Notes: a model not told the origin generated them from the sequence alone. A DNA stretch of 64,000 nt from an uncultured Eubacterium sp. (GCA_910589665.1 CAJUTR010000012.1:6345-70344), one strand, 5' to 3'; numbered from the stretch's first letter, positions 17,866 to 27,006 are shown. Numbers and translations are program-made.

Positions 17866-18903
17866 GTGAGTGTGCAGGCAAAAAAATTTGGGACAACAAA
17901 AAATGGGGAAGAAGTGACATGTTATACGCTGGAGAATAAAAATGGCATAAAGGCAGGATTTATTGATTTCGGTGCGATCATCGTATCACTGTTAGTGCCA
18001 GACCGGGACGGCAAGCTTGACGACGTGGTGCTTGGATTTGATGATGTGGCTGGGTATGAGGCAAACGGCTGTTTCTTTGGCGCCCTGATCGGAAGGCATG
18101 GAAACCGGATCGGCGGCGCATCATTTGAGCTAAACGGCGTCACCTATGAATTGGAAAAAAATGATGGCGAAAATAATCTGCACGGTGGAACACCGGGGTA
18201 TCACAAAGTGATGTATCAGGCAGAGACGAGTGACGACAGCGTGACGTTTTTCCGCACGAGTCCGCATATGGAACAGGGGTATCCCGGAAATCTCGACCTC
18301 CGCGTGACATATACGCTGACGGACGACAATGAACTGAAGATCACGTATACGGCAAAATCGGATCAGGATACGCTGTGCAATATGACGAACCATTCTTACT
18401 TTAATCTGCAAGGACATGACGGCGGCGAGATCACGGGTCACAACGTGTGGATCAAGGCGAATGGATTTACCGAGACGAGTGACGATCTGATCCCGAATGG
18501 AAATATCGTGGATGTGACGGGAACGCCCATGGATTTCCGCACGAAAAAGGCGATTGGCGACGATATCGCGGCCGAATACAAGCCTCTCGTGATCGCAGGC
18601 GGTTATGATCATAATTACGCGCTGGATAAAAAATCCGGAGCGGTGGAGAAAGTTGCGGAGCTTTCGGAGGATCGATCCGGGCGCACGATGGAGGTCTATA
18701 CCGATCTTCCGGGTATGCAGCTCTATACGGGAAATTTTATCGAAAAAGAGAATGGAAAAGGCGGAACCGTATACACGAAGAGAAACGGCGTTTGCTTTGA
18801 GACGCAGTTTTTCCCGAATTCGATTCATGTCCCATCCTTTGACTCGTGCGTGTTAAAAGCCGGCGAGACATTTACATCAACGACGATCTATCGATTTTGC
18901 TAA
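17866..18903 (+). CDS. galM: Aldose 1-epimerase (galactose mutarotase)
   Basis: A 345-residue galactose mutarotase-like protein that interconverts alpha and beta anomers of aldoses. Family motifs are visible: FGALIGRHGNRIGGASFELNG near residue 65, the catalytic His in MTNHSYFNLQG, the GGYDHNYALD strand with a substrate Asp, and the catalytic Glu in NGVCFETQFFPNSIH near the end. It starts at GTG 17866 after CAGGAGGAATG. It is only 23 bases after aspS, so it probably rides on the synthetase transcript. No other galactose gene is next to it. Confidence 0.94.
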   Translation: MSVQAKKFGTTKNGEEVTCYTLENKNGIKAGFIDFGAIIVSLLVPDRDGKLDDVVLGFDDVAGYEANGCFFGALIGRHGNRIGGASFELNGVTYELEKNDGENNLHGGTPGYHKVMYQAETSDDSVTFFRTSPHMEQGYPGNLDLRVTYTLTDDNELKITYTAKSDQDTLCNMTNHSYFNLQGHDGGEITGHNVWIKANGFTETSDDLIPNGNIVDVTGTPMDFRTKKAIGDDIAAEYKPLVIAGGYDHNYALDKKSGAVEKVAELSEDRSGRTMEVYTDLPGMQLYTGNFIEKENGKGGTVYTKRNGVCFETQFFPNSIHVPSFDSCVLKAGETFTSTTIYRFC

Positions 18904-19043
18904 AATGCGGCATTCGTTTTCAAGCAAGATGTGAGCGTACCATACACCGTCCTGGGCCGAAAAAATTTTCTTCCCTTAGTATAACCGAACAAGGTCTCGG
19001 CGAATACTATAAGGATAAGGATAGAAACCGAAGGAGAAAAAAT

Positions 19044-19472
19044 GTGAATAGTGTTCTGGGGAAATTGATCCAAAAGGAATTTGGGAGAAATAAATATAAA
19101 GCTTATTGTAATAAGTTAGACCGGAAAGAGTGTATGGACATTTTCTGCGATATTTACCTGGATCTCAACCAGAGTTCGGAGGAGTATCTCAGTGACCGGC
19201 TCCTGAATCTTTTGCGGACCGTCCAGCTTTCCGTTAAGATCAGCCAGATCTTCTTTTATATCACGGCAGGATTTGTTGTCGGTATTTTGGCGCTGACGCT
19301 GATGCCGGCAATCCTGGAAGTGAAAGTGACGGCGATGGGTATTCTGATGGCACTGTACCTGTTCAAGCTGACAGAGTATGTGACGAACCGGTACTGTGAT
19401 CGGGATGTCCGGCTAGTCCTCATTTATAAGACGGCGTTGTTCCACTTGTTGTCGGATGAGGGCAAAGTATGA
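19044..19472 (+). CDS. Small two-helix membrane protein, function unknown
   Basis: I do not recognise this 142-residue protein. It has a basic, charged N-terminal 65 residues (KLIQKEFGRNKYKAYCNKL) and two closely spaced hydrophobic segments (about 72-92 and 96-114), then a short charged tail. The frame is open back to 18846, but the region before 19044 overlaps galM and is not protein-like. AAGGAG ends 6 bases before the GTG at 19044. Its stop overlaps the start of the hemolysin III-family gene (ATGA), so the two are probably translated together. Confidence 0.7.
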   Translation: MNSVLGKLIQKEFGRNKYKAYCNKLDRKECMDIFCDIYLDLNQSSEEYLSDRLLNLLRTVQLSVKISQIFFYITAGFVVGILALTLMPAILEVKVTAMGILMALYLFKLTEYVTNRYCDRDVRLVLIYKTALFHLLSDEGKV

Positions 19473-20176
19473 GTAATGCGGATAGAGAAAGAGGAATTGT
19501 TATGAAACGAACTCGTTTGAAAGATAGGGATCTTCCGTTTTACACGCGGGGAGAAGAAATTTTTAATATGGTATCCCATATCGTGGGAGGGGCTCTGGCG
19601 GTGGCAGCGCTTGTTTTATGCGTCGTCTGTTCGGCACTCAAAGGCGATGCGTGGAGCGTCGTTGCTTCGGCGATTTACGGTGCGACGATGGTTTTGCTTT
19701 ATACGATGTCCAGCATTTACCACGGTTTGACGTCGGAGATGGCGAAAAAGGTGTTCCAGGTCATTGACCACTGCACGATCTATTTCCTTATCGCGGGGAC
19801 GTATACGCCGATCACGCTGGCGGGGCTGCGGGTAAAGCATCCGGTCGTAGGTTTTGTCGTATTTGGTATCGTGTGGGCGTGCTGTTTTACGGCGGCTACA
19901 TTGACGGCGATCGATCTGGAAAGGTATAAAAAGCTGGCGATGATCTGTTATTTGGGGATGGGGTGGTGTATCGTATTATTCATTCAGCCGACGATCGAAC
20001 TGCTCGGCGTGGGCGGCATGACGTTTCTTTTGACGGGCGGCGTGGCTTATACGATCGGCGCGGTGTTATACGGCGTCGGGAAACGGAAAAAGTACATGCA
20101 CTCCATGTTTCATTTGTTTGTCATCGCGGGGAGCGTGCTTCACTTTTTTATGATTCTGTTTTATGTGATCTTATGA
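19469..20176 (+). CDS. Hemolysin III family (YqfA/PAQR-like) membrane protein
   Basis: A seven-helix membrane protein of 235 residues in the YqfA/hemolysin III branch of the PAQR family, whose bacterial members are putative membrane hydrolases or stress proteins. Diagnostic features are the early GEEIFNMVSHIVGG, the zinc-site Ser/His in MSSIYHGLTS, DHCTIYFLIAGTYTP, and the C-terminal HxxxH pair in MHSMFHLFVIAGSVLHFF. The start overlaps the upstream stop as ATGA. An internal ATG at 19502 with AGAGGA before it is an equally good start and would drop 11 residues. Hemolytic activity should not be assumed from the name. Confidence 0.88.
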   Translation: MSNADRERGIVMKRTRLKDRDLPFYTRGEEIFNMVSHIVGGALAVAALVLCVVCSALKGDAWSVVASAIYGATMVLLYTMSSIYHGLTSEMAKKVFQVIDHCTIYFLIAGTYTPITLAGLRVKHPVVGFVVFGIVWACCFTAATLTAIDLERYKKLAMICYLGMGWCIVLFIQPTIELLGVGGMTFLLTGGVAYTIGAVLYGVGKRKKYMHSMFHLFVIAGSVLHFFMILFYVIL

Positions 20177-20223
20177 TGATGATTGCGGGAGTTGTGAAAC
20201 AACGGAGCAATCCGGGGCATCCG

Positions 20224-20330
20224 TTGGGGGCAAAGTCCCTTTTGACCCCAACATCATTTTATGATGCGGAGCGAGAGGGACAGTTGTTCCGCGTCTGATG
20301 GGGATAACCCCCGACATTATTTTGTTGTGC
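20224..20330. repeat. Run of short hairpins in the fabV upstream region
   Basis: Between 20176 and 20355 there is no gene but several small inverted repeats. TTGGGG/CCCCAA lies at 20224-20251 with an inner CAAA/TTTG, CATCAT/ATGATG at 20252-20266, and GGGG-ATAA-CCCC at 20300-20311. Two related segments (CCCAACATCATTTTATGATGC and CCCGACATTATTTTGTTGTGC) match at 16 of 21 positions. Confidence 0.5.
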
Positions 20331-20354
20331 GCAGGCACAGGAAGGAGTAACGAG

Positions 20355-21527
20355 ATGGTAGTAGAGCCAAAAGTAAAAGGATTTATCTGTACGACGGCGC
20401 ATCCGAAAGGCTGTGAGGAGAGTGTCCGCAGACAGATCGAGTGTACGAAACAATACCGGGAGGGGGCAGCAGTTCTATCCGAAGTGCCTCAGAAGGTACT
20501 TGTGATCGGGTCTTCGACTGGATACGGGTTGGCCTCCCGCATTGCGGTTACATATGGGTATGGCGCGGACACGATCGGAGTTGCTTTTGAGAAGGAGTCC
20601 AATGGAAAACGTACGGCGACGGCGGGCTGGTACAACACGGCGGCATTTGAAGCCTTTGCGAAAGAAGACGGTTATTATGCAAAATCGTTTAACGGGGATG
20701 GCTTTTCTTCGGAGATGAAGGAAAAAGTGATCCAGTGTATCAAGGAGGACTTCGGACAAGTCGACATGATCGTTTACAGCATGGCGGCTCCGAGGCGCAC
20801 AATGCCGGATGGTACGGTCATTTCGTCCGTACTAAAGACCGTCGGGGAACCGTTTACGAATAAGACGATCGATCTGCGGTCGAACGAGATCAAAGAAGTA
20901 ACCGTTCCGGCGGCGAATGAAGATGAGATCCGGGCGACCGTGCAGGTGATGGGCGGAGAGGACTGGCAGGACTGGATCCGCGTGCTCCACGATGCCGGCG
21001 TCATCAAACAGGGTGCTGTCACACTTGCTTATTCCTATATCGGGCCGGTTGTGACACATCCGATCTATAAGGATGGTTCGATCGGGCAGGCGAAGAAACA
21101 TCTCTATGAAACGTCGGCACAGCTGACGAAAGAGTTTGCAGACATAGGCTTGAAAGCGTACATATCCGTGAATAAAGCGCTTGTAACGCAGTCGAGTGCC
21201 GCTATCCCGATCGTGCCGCTCTATATGTCCCTGCTTTACCGGGTCATGAAGGATACTGGACTACACGAGGGGTGTATCGAGCAGATGGACCGACTGTTCT
21301 TAGATAAATTAGTCGGGGATGTGGAGACGGATGGGGAAGGCAAGATCCGCATGGATGATTATGAGATGAGGGCGGACGTTCAGAAAAAGATCGCGGATGT
21401 CTGGGAGGACATCGACTCGGAGTCGGTTCAGGAGCTTGCGGATATTGAAGGATTTTGGGATGAGTTTTACCAGATGTTTGGCTTTCGGTATGACAATGTG
21501 GATTATACGGAGGATGTTCAGATATAG
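20355..21527 (+). CDS. fabV: FabV-type trans-2-enoyl-ACP/CoA reductase
   Basis: A 390-residue NADH-dependent enoyl reductase of the FabV/TER family, large members of the short-chain dehydrogenase superfamily that reduce trans-2-enoyl thioesters in fatty-acid synthesis or butyrate formation. The N-terminus MVVEPKVKGFICTTAHPKGC is diagnostic, followed by the dinucleotide loop VIGSSTGYGLASRIA, the SMAAPRR strand, and the active-site Tyr-x8-Lys in IYKDGSIGQAKKHL. AGGAG lies 7 bases before the ATG at 20355; the frame extends to 20298 without support. FabI or FabK is the more usual Firmicute enzyme. Whether this one serves lipid synthesis or crotonyl-CoA reduction is not decided by sequence. Confidence 0.93.
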   Translation: MVVEPKVKGFICTTAHPKGCEESVRRQIECTKQYREGAAVLSEVPQKVLVIGSSTGYGLASRIAVTYGYGADTIGVAFEKESNGKRTATAGWYNTAAFEAFAKEDGYYAKSFNGDGFSSEMKEKVIQCIKEDFGQVDMIVYSMAAPRRTMPDGTVISSVLKTVGEPFTNKTIDLRSNEIKEVTVPAANEDEIRATVQVMGGEDWQDWIRVLHDAGVIKQGAVTLAYSYIGPVVTHPIYKDGSIGQAKKHLYETSAQLTKEFADIGLKAYISVNKALVTQSSAAIPIVPLYMSLLYRVMKDTGLHEGCIEQMDRLFLDKLVGDVETDGEGKIRMDDYEMRADVQKKIADVWEDIDSESVQELADIEGFWDEFYQMFGFRYDNVDYTEDVQI

Positions 21528-21549
21528 GTAATTCAAAAAGTTGTCATTA

Positions 21550-21594
21550 CCGCGGCTCTCGTTCCTGATGGGGACAGGAGCCGCGGATTTTTTG
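21550..21594 (+). terminator. Terminator after fabV
   Basis: CCGCGGCTC at 21550-21558 pairs perfectly with GAGCCGCGG at 21578-21586, followed by six T residues. It sits between converging fabV and arcC and may partly serve both. Confidence 0.9.
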
Positions 21595-21597
21595 TAT

Positions 21598-22518
21598 TCA
21601 GGCGGATCGGATGATCGTGCCGCATCGTTCTTTGATGGCATCTTTCGCGCACTCTAAACTGCTGATGATGGCGGTGCGCTCATCTCCGGATGTGACGAAT
21701 GAGACGCTAGCGTCCACTTTGGGAAGCGTCGTGATCGCGTCGAAATGACCCTCGTCAATGAGCCGCATCGCCTCGCTGCTGTCAATTTCTCCGATCGGCT
21801 TGCCTTCGGTGCAGATCTGCTCGCTCCCTGTGAGGATCAGAAGATGGGAGGCGTCGAGCATATCAGCTAGTTTGGCCGCTGTATAGTCCTTTTCGATGAC
21901 GGCGCTCGCGCCTTTGAGCCGGGTTCCCTGTTCCATCACTGGAATTCCACCGCCGCCGGCGGCGATGACGATCTGTCCGGTTTCTACGAGTGTTCGAATG
22001 GCATCGATTTCATAAATGTCGATCGGTCGCGGGGAGGCAATGATTCGCCGGTAGCCGTCAGCTTCCTTTACGACGTGGTTTCCCTTTTCTTCCTCGGCCT
22101 CGGCTTCCGCTTCGCTCATATATCGGCCGATGACTTTGGTGGGGCGGTTGAATGCCTTGTCAAACGGATCGACGCGTACTTGTGTGATGACGGTGGAAAC
22201 CGGTTTGAAGAGGCCGCGGTTTAAAAGCTCGGTGCGGATGGCGTTCTGTAAGTCATATCCGATGTATCCCTGGCTCATCGCGCCGCACAGTGACATCGGC
22301 GCCACGGTATAGCGGTGGTCGAGCCTGGCAAATTCCGTCATGGCGGTTTGGATCATACCGACCTGAGGGCCATTGCTGTGAGTGATGGCGATTTCATATT
22401 TTTCTTCTGCCAGATCGGCAATAGATGCTGCTGCTTTTGCTACGTTTTTCTTTTGTTCCGGGAATGTCTCACCAAACGCATTCCGACCGAGGGCGACGAC
22501 GATTCGTTTTTTGTCCAT
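21598..22518 (-). CDS. arcC: Carbamate kinase
   Basis: A 306-residue amino-acid-kinase-family enzyme that makes ATP from carbamoyl phosphate, the last step of arginine deiminase or purine/allantoin fermentation. Motifs: VVALGRNAFGETFPEQ (usual GGNA reads GRNA), THSNGPQVGMI, the SQGYIGYDLQNAI region, IAAGGGGIPV and KGASAVIEKDYTAAKLA, and a C-terminal TSGDERTAIISSL. The preferred start is the ATG at 22518 with AGAGG upstream on the minus strand. The frame continues 14 codons further without a ribosome site. No arcA, arcB or carbamoyltransferase is next to it, so the source of carbamoyl phosphate is unclear. It diverges from the yesN-type gene. Confidence 0.93.
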   Translation of the reverse strand: MDKKRIVVALGRNAFGETFPEQKKNVAKAAASIADLAEEKYEIAITHSNGPQVGMIQTAMTEFARLDHRYTVAPMSLCGAMSQGYIGYDLQNAIRTELLNRGLFKPVSTVITQVRVDPFDKAFNRPTKVIGRYMSEAEAEAEEEKGNHVVKEADGYRRIIASPRPIDIYEIDAIRTLVETGQIVIAAGGGGIPVMEQGTRLKGASAVIEKDYTAAKLADMLDASHLLILTGSEQICTEGKPIGEIDSSEAMRLIDEGHFDAITTLPKVDASVSFVTSGDERTAIISSLECAKDAIKERCGTIIRSA

Positions 22519-22655
22519 ATCATTACCTCTTTTCTGTCTCGTTTCCTTACCATGTTTCAATCCCTTATTTCAGTATAGCAAATTTAGGTCAAACAATCAA
22601 TCATGGAAATGAGATCCAAATTGTATATCTTTTCGAATGGGTTTGAAAAAAAGGA

Positions 22656-22684
22656 TTGTTTCCTGAGTTTCAATGAGATATACT
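22656..22684 (+). promoter_or_regulatory. Promoter for the YesN/YesM operon
   Basis: TTGTTT, a 17-base spacer and TATACT at 22679-22684, about 40 bases before the start codon. Confidence 0.55.
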
Positions 22685-22725
22685 ATATTCATATATGAAA
22701 CGATAATGTTTGAAAGCAGGAGACG

Positions 22726-24348
22726 ATGAAAGAGCAAATGGTTAAGGTGTTTTTAGTAGAAGATGAAATCGTGATCCGTGACGGAATCAAAAACAGCATT
22801 AAATGGGAGAAGGAGGGATATGAGTTTGTCGGCGAGGCAGGCGATGGGGAACTGGCATACCCGATGATCCTGAAAAAACGGCCGGACATTCTCATAACGG
22901 ATATCAAGATGCCGTTTATGGACGGATTGGAATTAAGCCGACTTGTAAAGCAGGAACTTCCCGATATCAAAATCCTGATCCTGAGCGGATATGATGAATT
23001 TGGATACGCGAGAGAGGCGATCCGGATCGGGGTGGCGGAATATCTCCTAAAGCCGGTGTCGTCTACCAAATTGTTAGAGGTGCTGCATGGCTTCACCTCT
23101 GCTATCGTGCAGGAGAGAAAGGAAAAAGAGCTGCTCCGCAAATACGAAGCGGACATGCTCGAAAATAGGGAATACCAAAAAGATGAATTCTTAAATCGTA
23201 TTTTAACACAAAGTTTATCCGTAACTGAGATACTGGCGCAGGCAAAGGCATTGTCGATGGATCTAAGTGCCCAGTTATATAATACGATCCTTTTAGAGGT
23301 GGCCGGCATATCCGCTGTGGAGGGAAGTAAGGGGGGAAACATGCTGACCGCAATCGAGGCGGCGGTCGAAGATCAAGATGGGTTGTATTCATTTCGGCGC
23401 AGTATGGAGAGCTGGATGATCCTCTGTCTTGCGGAGGACTCGGAGCAGATGGAACAGAAGATACAATCCGTTGAAGAGTGCATAAAGAGCGTATTGGACA
23501 GCTGTCCGGTGCAGACGGAGTATTTTGGCGCTGCTGGGCGTCCCGTTTCCCGTATCCGAGAGTTAAAGGAGTCGGTAGCAGGGGCGGAGAGTGTATTTTC
23601 GTGCCGCTATCTCAAAGAGTGGAATCAGATCGTGCGCAGTGAGGAAATGCCGGATAATGACTCTGAGAACTCGGAGTTAAATGTCGGTTCGCTGGAAGTC
23701 GGCAAGTTGGATCGCAAAATATTAGAAGGTTTTTTAAAGACCGGGCTGCGAGGACAGGCTTCTTCGTTTACGGATGAGTATTTCGTAAGTCTCGGAGAGA
23801 AAAATATACAATCCCTGCTGTTCCGGCAGTATGTGACAATGGACGCGTATCTGACGGCGGTAAGCGTGCTTGAGTCGATCGGATATGATTCGGATGAATT
23901 TGTAGCAAGGTGCGGCGATTTTAAAGATATGGAAAGCGTCTTTCAAACGGTGGAGCATACGAAGAAATACCTGACCCATCTCATTGAAACGACGATCGAT
24001 TTCCGGGAAGCCGTTTCCAAGGGCACGTATAGCACGCTTCTGAAAGCTGCAAGGAGTTACATTGAACAAAATTTTGATAATGAGGAAATATCGCTCAACA
24101 CCGTTGCTTCCACCGTGAATTTGAGTCCCAACTATTTCAGCACGGTGTTCAGTCAGGAGATGGGGATGACGTTTATCGAGTATTTAACGCGCGTGCGGAT
24201 GGAAAAGGCAAAAGAGCTTCTGCGCAGTTCTTCAATGAAGACATCGGAAATCGCTTTTGCGGTCGGTTATAAAGATTCCCATTATTTTAGTTATCTGTTT
24301 AAGAAAACACAACATTGTACGCCGAGGGAATTTAAGTCTCAGATATAG
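22726..24348 (+). CDS. YesN-like AraC-type response regulator
   Basis: A 540-residue response regulator with an N-terminal receiver (about 1-125; VEDEIVIRDG, phospho-Asp in ILITDIKMPFMDG, Lys in EYLLKPVSST) and a long central region. The C-terminal AraC/XylS DNA-binding domain (about 435-540) has NLSPNYFSTVFSQEMGMTF and IAFAVGYKDSHYFSYLFKK. This layout is typical of YesN regulators of sugar transporters in Firmicutes. It is followed 15 bases later by a YesM-type kinase and then by a YtfQRT-YjfF-like transporter, which is its probable target. AGGAG precedes the ATG closely; an ATG at 22738 is an alternative start. Confidence 0.93.
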   Translation: MKEQMVKVFLVEDEIVIRDGIKNSIKWEKEGYEFVGEAGDGELAYPMILKKRPDILITDIKMPFMDGLELSRLVKQELPDIKILILSGYDEFGYAREAIRIGVAEYLLKPVSSTKLLEVLHGFTSAIVQERKEKELLRKYEADMLENREYQKDEFLNRILTQSLSVTEILAQAKALSMDLSAQLYNTILLEVAGISAVEGSKGGNMLTAIEAAVEDQDGLYSFRRSMESWMILCLAEDSEQMEQKIQSVEECIKSVLDSCPVQTEYFGAAGRPVSRIRELKESVAGAESVFSCRYLKEWNQIVRSEEMPDNDSENSELNVGSLEVGKLDRKILEGFLKTGLRGQASSFTDEYFVSLGEKNIQSLLFRQYVTMDAYLTAVSVLESIGYDSDEFVARCGDFKDMESVFQTVEHTKKYLTHLIETTIDFREAVSKGTYSTLLKAARSYIEQNFDNEEISLNTVASTVNLSPNYFSTVFSQEMGMTFIEYLTRVRMEKAKELLRSSSMKTSEIAFAVGYKDSHYFSYLFKKTQHCTPREFKSQI

Positions 24349-24363
24349 AGGGGAGGCTGGTCT

Positions 24364-25806
24364 GTGAAAAAGGGATCTCCATTAAAAAGACGCCTTCGTA
24401 TGCTTTTGGCCGTCTGCTTTGTTCCGCTCGCCGTCATGGTCGTATATCTGATCTTTACGATGTACCGGTTTTCGGACCGCTATGACGCGATCGGGGAAAA
24501 TATTGCCGTGGCAAATAAATATAACATTAAGTTCAAGGAAGACATCGATTATATAATGTATATTATCGTGGTGAATTCGGAACGTGCCGGAGAACTGGCG
24601 GATACCGAGAGCTCCCATGCGATGATCAATGAGGCGAGATGGGCGTTCCAGACCTTGTACGATCAGACCGAACAGGAGTATCCGCGGACGCAGCTTGGGA
24701 GGATCCTGCAATGTTTGGACACGCTTGAGGACCGTGTGTCCGAGATCGAGCAGGATGCGCTCGTGACAGGATATTATGAAAAAAATATGGAGCGCCTGGA
24801 TGTCAATATCCGCATCCTGACAGAATTGATCCAGGAGCAGATCCAAAAGTATATTTATTATCAGGCGGCAGACCTCGAAGTGGTGAGGGAGGGAATCCGT
24901 CTGGATATGAACCGTGCGGTTCAGGTCGTTGGCATCATGCTCGTGGGGATCATCGCAGCGGCGCTGCTCATCAGCCGGCGGATCATGACGCAGATCACAA
25001 AACCGATACACCGGCTCTGCGAGATGGCTAAAATGGCCGGAAGCGGCGATTTTGGAGTCCGCGTTCAGGAAGAGAACGCCGATGAGCTGGCGCTGCTCAG
25101 TGCGAGCTTTAACCAGATGGTAGAGCGCGTGGGGGAACTGATCGAGGGGATACGGATGGAACAGCGGAATCTCAAAGTGACTGAGCTGAAACTGCTCCAG
25201 GCACAGATCAACCCGCATTTCCTATATAATACGCTGGACGCGATCATATGGCTTGCCGAGGCGGAAGAAAAGGAACATGTTGTACGTATGGTAACGTCGC
25301 TTTCTGATTTTTTCCGCACCACGCTCAGCAAGGGGCGTGACTATGTGTCGATCCGGGACGAGGAGACGCATATAAAGAGTTATCTGCAGATCCAGCAGTT
25401 CCGCTATCGTGATATATTGGAGTACGAGATCCGGATTCCGGAGGAATTGTACGATTGTCAGATATTAAAGCTGACGCTGCAGCCGCTCGTGGAAAATGCG
25501 CTGTATCATGGCTTAAAAAATAAAAGAAGGCTCGGTCATATTTCTGTTTCAGGAGAGCGGGTGGGAGAAACGGTTGTTCTCCGTGTCTATGACGACGGGA
25601 AGGGGCTGAATGCCGAGCGGCTTGCGTATGTGAGAAAACTAATCCGAGGGGAAGTAGAAGATTCTGACACCCCGTCCGGATTTGGTCTCTTTAACGTCGA
25701 GCAGAGGATCCGCCTGAATTACGGAACGGCATATGGAATCGAGCTAAACAGTGTTTATGGAGAGTGGACGGAAGTGACTGTCACGATACCTGTCGTAAAA
25801 AAATAA
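24364..25806 (+). CDS. YesM-like sensor histidine kinase
   Basis: A 480-residue membrane kinase paired with the upstream YesN-like regulator. It has a membrane segment at about 13-33, an extracellular helical sensor (about 34-180), and a second membrane segment at about 183-205. A HAMP domain (about 207-258; ITKPIHRLCEMAKMAGSGDF) precedes the His_kinase domain with phospho-acceptor His in QAQINPHFLYNTLD. The ATPase domain has LQPLVENALYHGLK, DDGKG and GFGLFNVEQRIRL. It starts at GTG 24364 after GAGGGGAGG. The extracellular domain is all-helical with no obvious sugar pocket. That fits kinases that sense through a separate binding lipoprotein, such as the one at 30885. Confidence 0.92.
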   Translation: MKKGSPLKRRLRMLLAVCFVPLAVMVVYLIFTMYRFSDRYDAIGENIAVANKYNIKFKEDIDYIMYIIVVNSERAGELADTESSHAMINEARWAFQTLYDQTEQEYPRTQLGRILQCLDTLEDRVSEIEQDALVTGYYEKNMERLDVNIRILTELIQEQIQKYIYYQAADLEVVREGIRLDMNRAVQVVGIMLVGIIAAALLISRRIMTQITKPIHRLCEMAKMAGSGDFGVRVQEENADELALLSASFNQMVERVGELIEGIRMEQRNLKVTELKLLQAQINPHFLYNTLDAIIWLAEAEEKEHVVRMVTSLSDFFRTTLSKGRDYVSIRDEETHIKSYLQIQQFRYRDILEYEIRIPEELYDCQILKLTLQPLVENALYHGLKNKRRLGHISVSGERVGETVVLRVYDDGKGLNAERLAYVRKLIRGEVEDSDTPSGFGLFNVEQRIRLNYGTAYGIELNSVYGEWTEVTVTIPVVKK

Positions 25807-25844
25807 ACTTTTTTGATAAAAAATCTTACTTTTTAACTAGACAA

Positions 25845-25867
25845 ATGTATTTTTAGTAAAAAAACAT
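25845..25867. promoter_or_regulatory. Inverted repeat upstream of the sugar-binding protein gene
   Basis: ATGTATTTTT and AAAAAAACAT form an inverted repeat with 9 of 10 pairs around a 3-base centre. It lies in the AT-rich 156-base gap between the kinase gene and the transporter operon. It could be the regulator's operator or a weak terminator; sequence alone does not decide. Confidence 0.35.
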
Positions 25868-25962
25868 ACATAATCCCAAAGTATTTCCGTATTTTTTTGA
25901 AACAAATTCATGTATGCTATTTACATAGCCGAGAGGCAAAAAAAGACAGGAGGAATTATTCA

Positions 25963-27006
25963 ATGAAAAGAAAACTCATTAGCGTATTGTTGTGCGTAGC
26001 AATGATGACATTTATGCTTGCTGGATGTGGTGATACAGGAAGCAGCGATGATGCAAACAACTCGAGCAGCAATAGCGCGAACTCGTCACAGGATGACAGC
26101 AACGGTGGAGACGATAGCAGCAGTAAGATGATTAAGGTTGGTATTATCAACAACGATCCGAACGAGTCTGGTTATCGTACAGCGAACGACAAGGACTTGA
26201 AAAAGACCTTCACGAAGGAAAACGGATATGACGCATCTTTCTCTTACAGCAAAAAGAACGATGAGCAGATCGGATTTGCTAAGAAGATGATTCAGGATGG
26301 CGTTGAGTATCTTCTTCTTTCCGCAGCTGACACTGCTGGTTGGGATTCCACATTGAAGGAAGCTAAGGATGCAGGCGTAAGAGTAATCCTGTATGACCGT
26401 ATTGTTGATGCAGATGAGAACCTTTATGAAGCAGGTATCGTTTCTGACATGGACGCAGAAGGCGCAAGAGCTGTGGATTGGCTGAAAAATCAGAACCTTG
26501 AAAAATATGAGATCATTCATATCCAGGGTGAGATGGGTAGTGCCGCACAGCGTGGACGTACAGGTGCCCTTCAGACAGAAGTTGACTCGAATGACAAGTG
26601 GACACTTGTGGCACAGCAGGGCGCTGAGTGGAACGCTGAGAAAGCACAGCAGGTTGTACAGTCTGTGATCGACGCTAAGAAAACTTTCAATGTAATCTAT
26701 GCAGAGAATGACGATATGGCAAAAGGTGCAGTAGCAGCACTTGATAAAGCTAACATCTCGCATGGTCCTGGTAAAGACGTAATCGTTATGGGCTTTGACT
26801 GCAATAAGTACGCACTTGAGAATGTCCTTAATAAAGAGTGGAACTATGACGGACAGTGTAATCCGTTCCAGGGATCCTATCTTGATGACGAAATCAAAAA
26901 GCTTGAGGCAGGCGAAACGATTGCTGAGAAGAAGATTATTTTGGAAGAGAAATATTTTGATTCTGACAACATTACTCAGGAAGACATTGATAAGTATGGA
27001 ATCTAA
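25963..27006 (+). CDS. Sugar ABC transporter substrate-binding lipoprotein (YtfQ-like)
   Basis: A 347-residue lipoprotein of the periplasmic-binding-protein type 1 family, closest by eye to the galactofuranose-binding YtfQ. It has a signal peptide with lipobox LAGC at about residues 18-21, a Ser/Asn/Asp-rich tether (22-48), then the binding domain. Typical motifs are VGIINNDPNESGYRTAND, DGVEYLLLSAADTAGWD, IHIQGEMGSAAQRGRTGA, and IYAENDDMAKGAVAALDKA. The ATG at 25963 follows AGGAGGAATTATTC; the frame opens earlier at 25897 without support. A terminator-like hairpin separates it from the ATPase gene, a common way to make more binding protein than transporter. Confidence 0.92.
   Translation: MKRKLISVLLCVAMMTFMLAGCGDTGSSDDANNSSSNSANSSQDDSNGGDDSSSKMIKVGIINNDPNESGYRTANDKDLKKTFTKENGYDASFSYSKKNDEQIGFAKKMIQDGVEYLLLSAADTAGWDSTLKEAKDAGVRVILYDRIVDADENLYEAGIVSDMDAEGARAVDWLKNQNLEKYEIIHIQGEMGSAAQRGRTGALQTEVDSNDKWTLVAQQGAEWNAEKAQQVVQSVIDAKKTFNVIYAENDDMAKGAVAALDKANISHGPGKDVIVMGFDCNKYALENVLNKEWNYDGQCNPFQGSYLDDEIKKLEAGETIAEKKIILEEKYFDSDNITQEDIDKYGI

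Noticed and set aside
18846..19043. N-terminal extension of the small membrane protein overlapping galM
   Set aside because: The extension overlaps the galM end, is not protein-like and has no ribosome site, while AAGGAG supports the GTG at 19044.
24382..25218. Open frame of 278 codons opposite the YesM-like kinase gene
   Set aside because: Antisense shadow, no ribosome site, His/Arg-rich translation.
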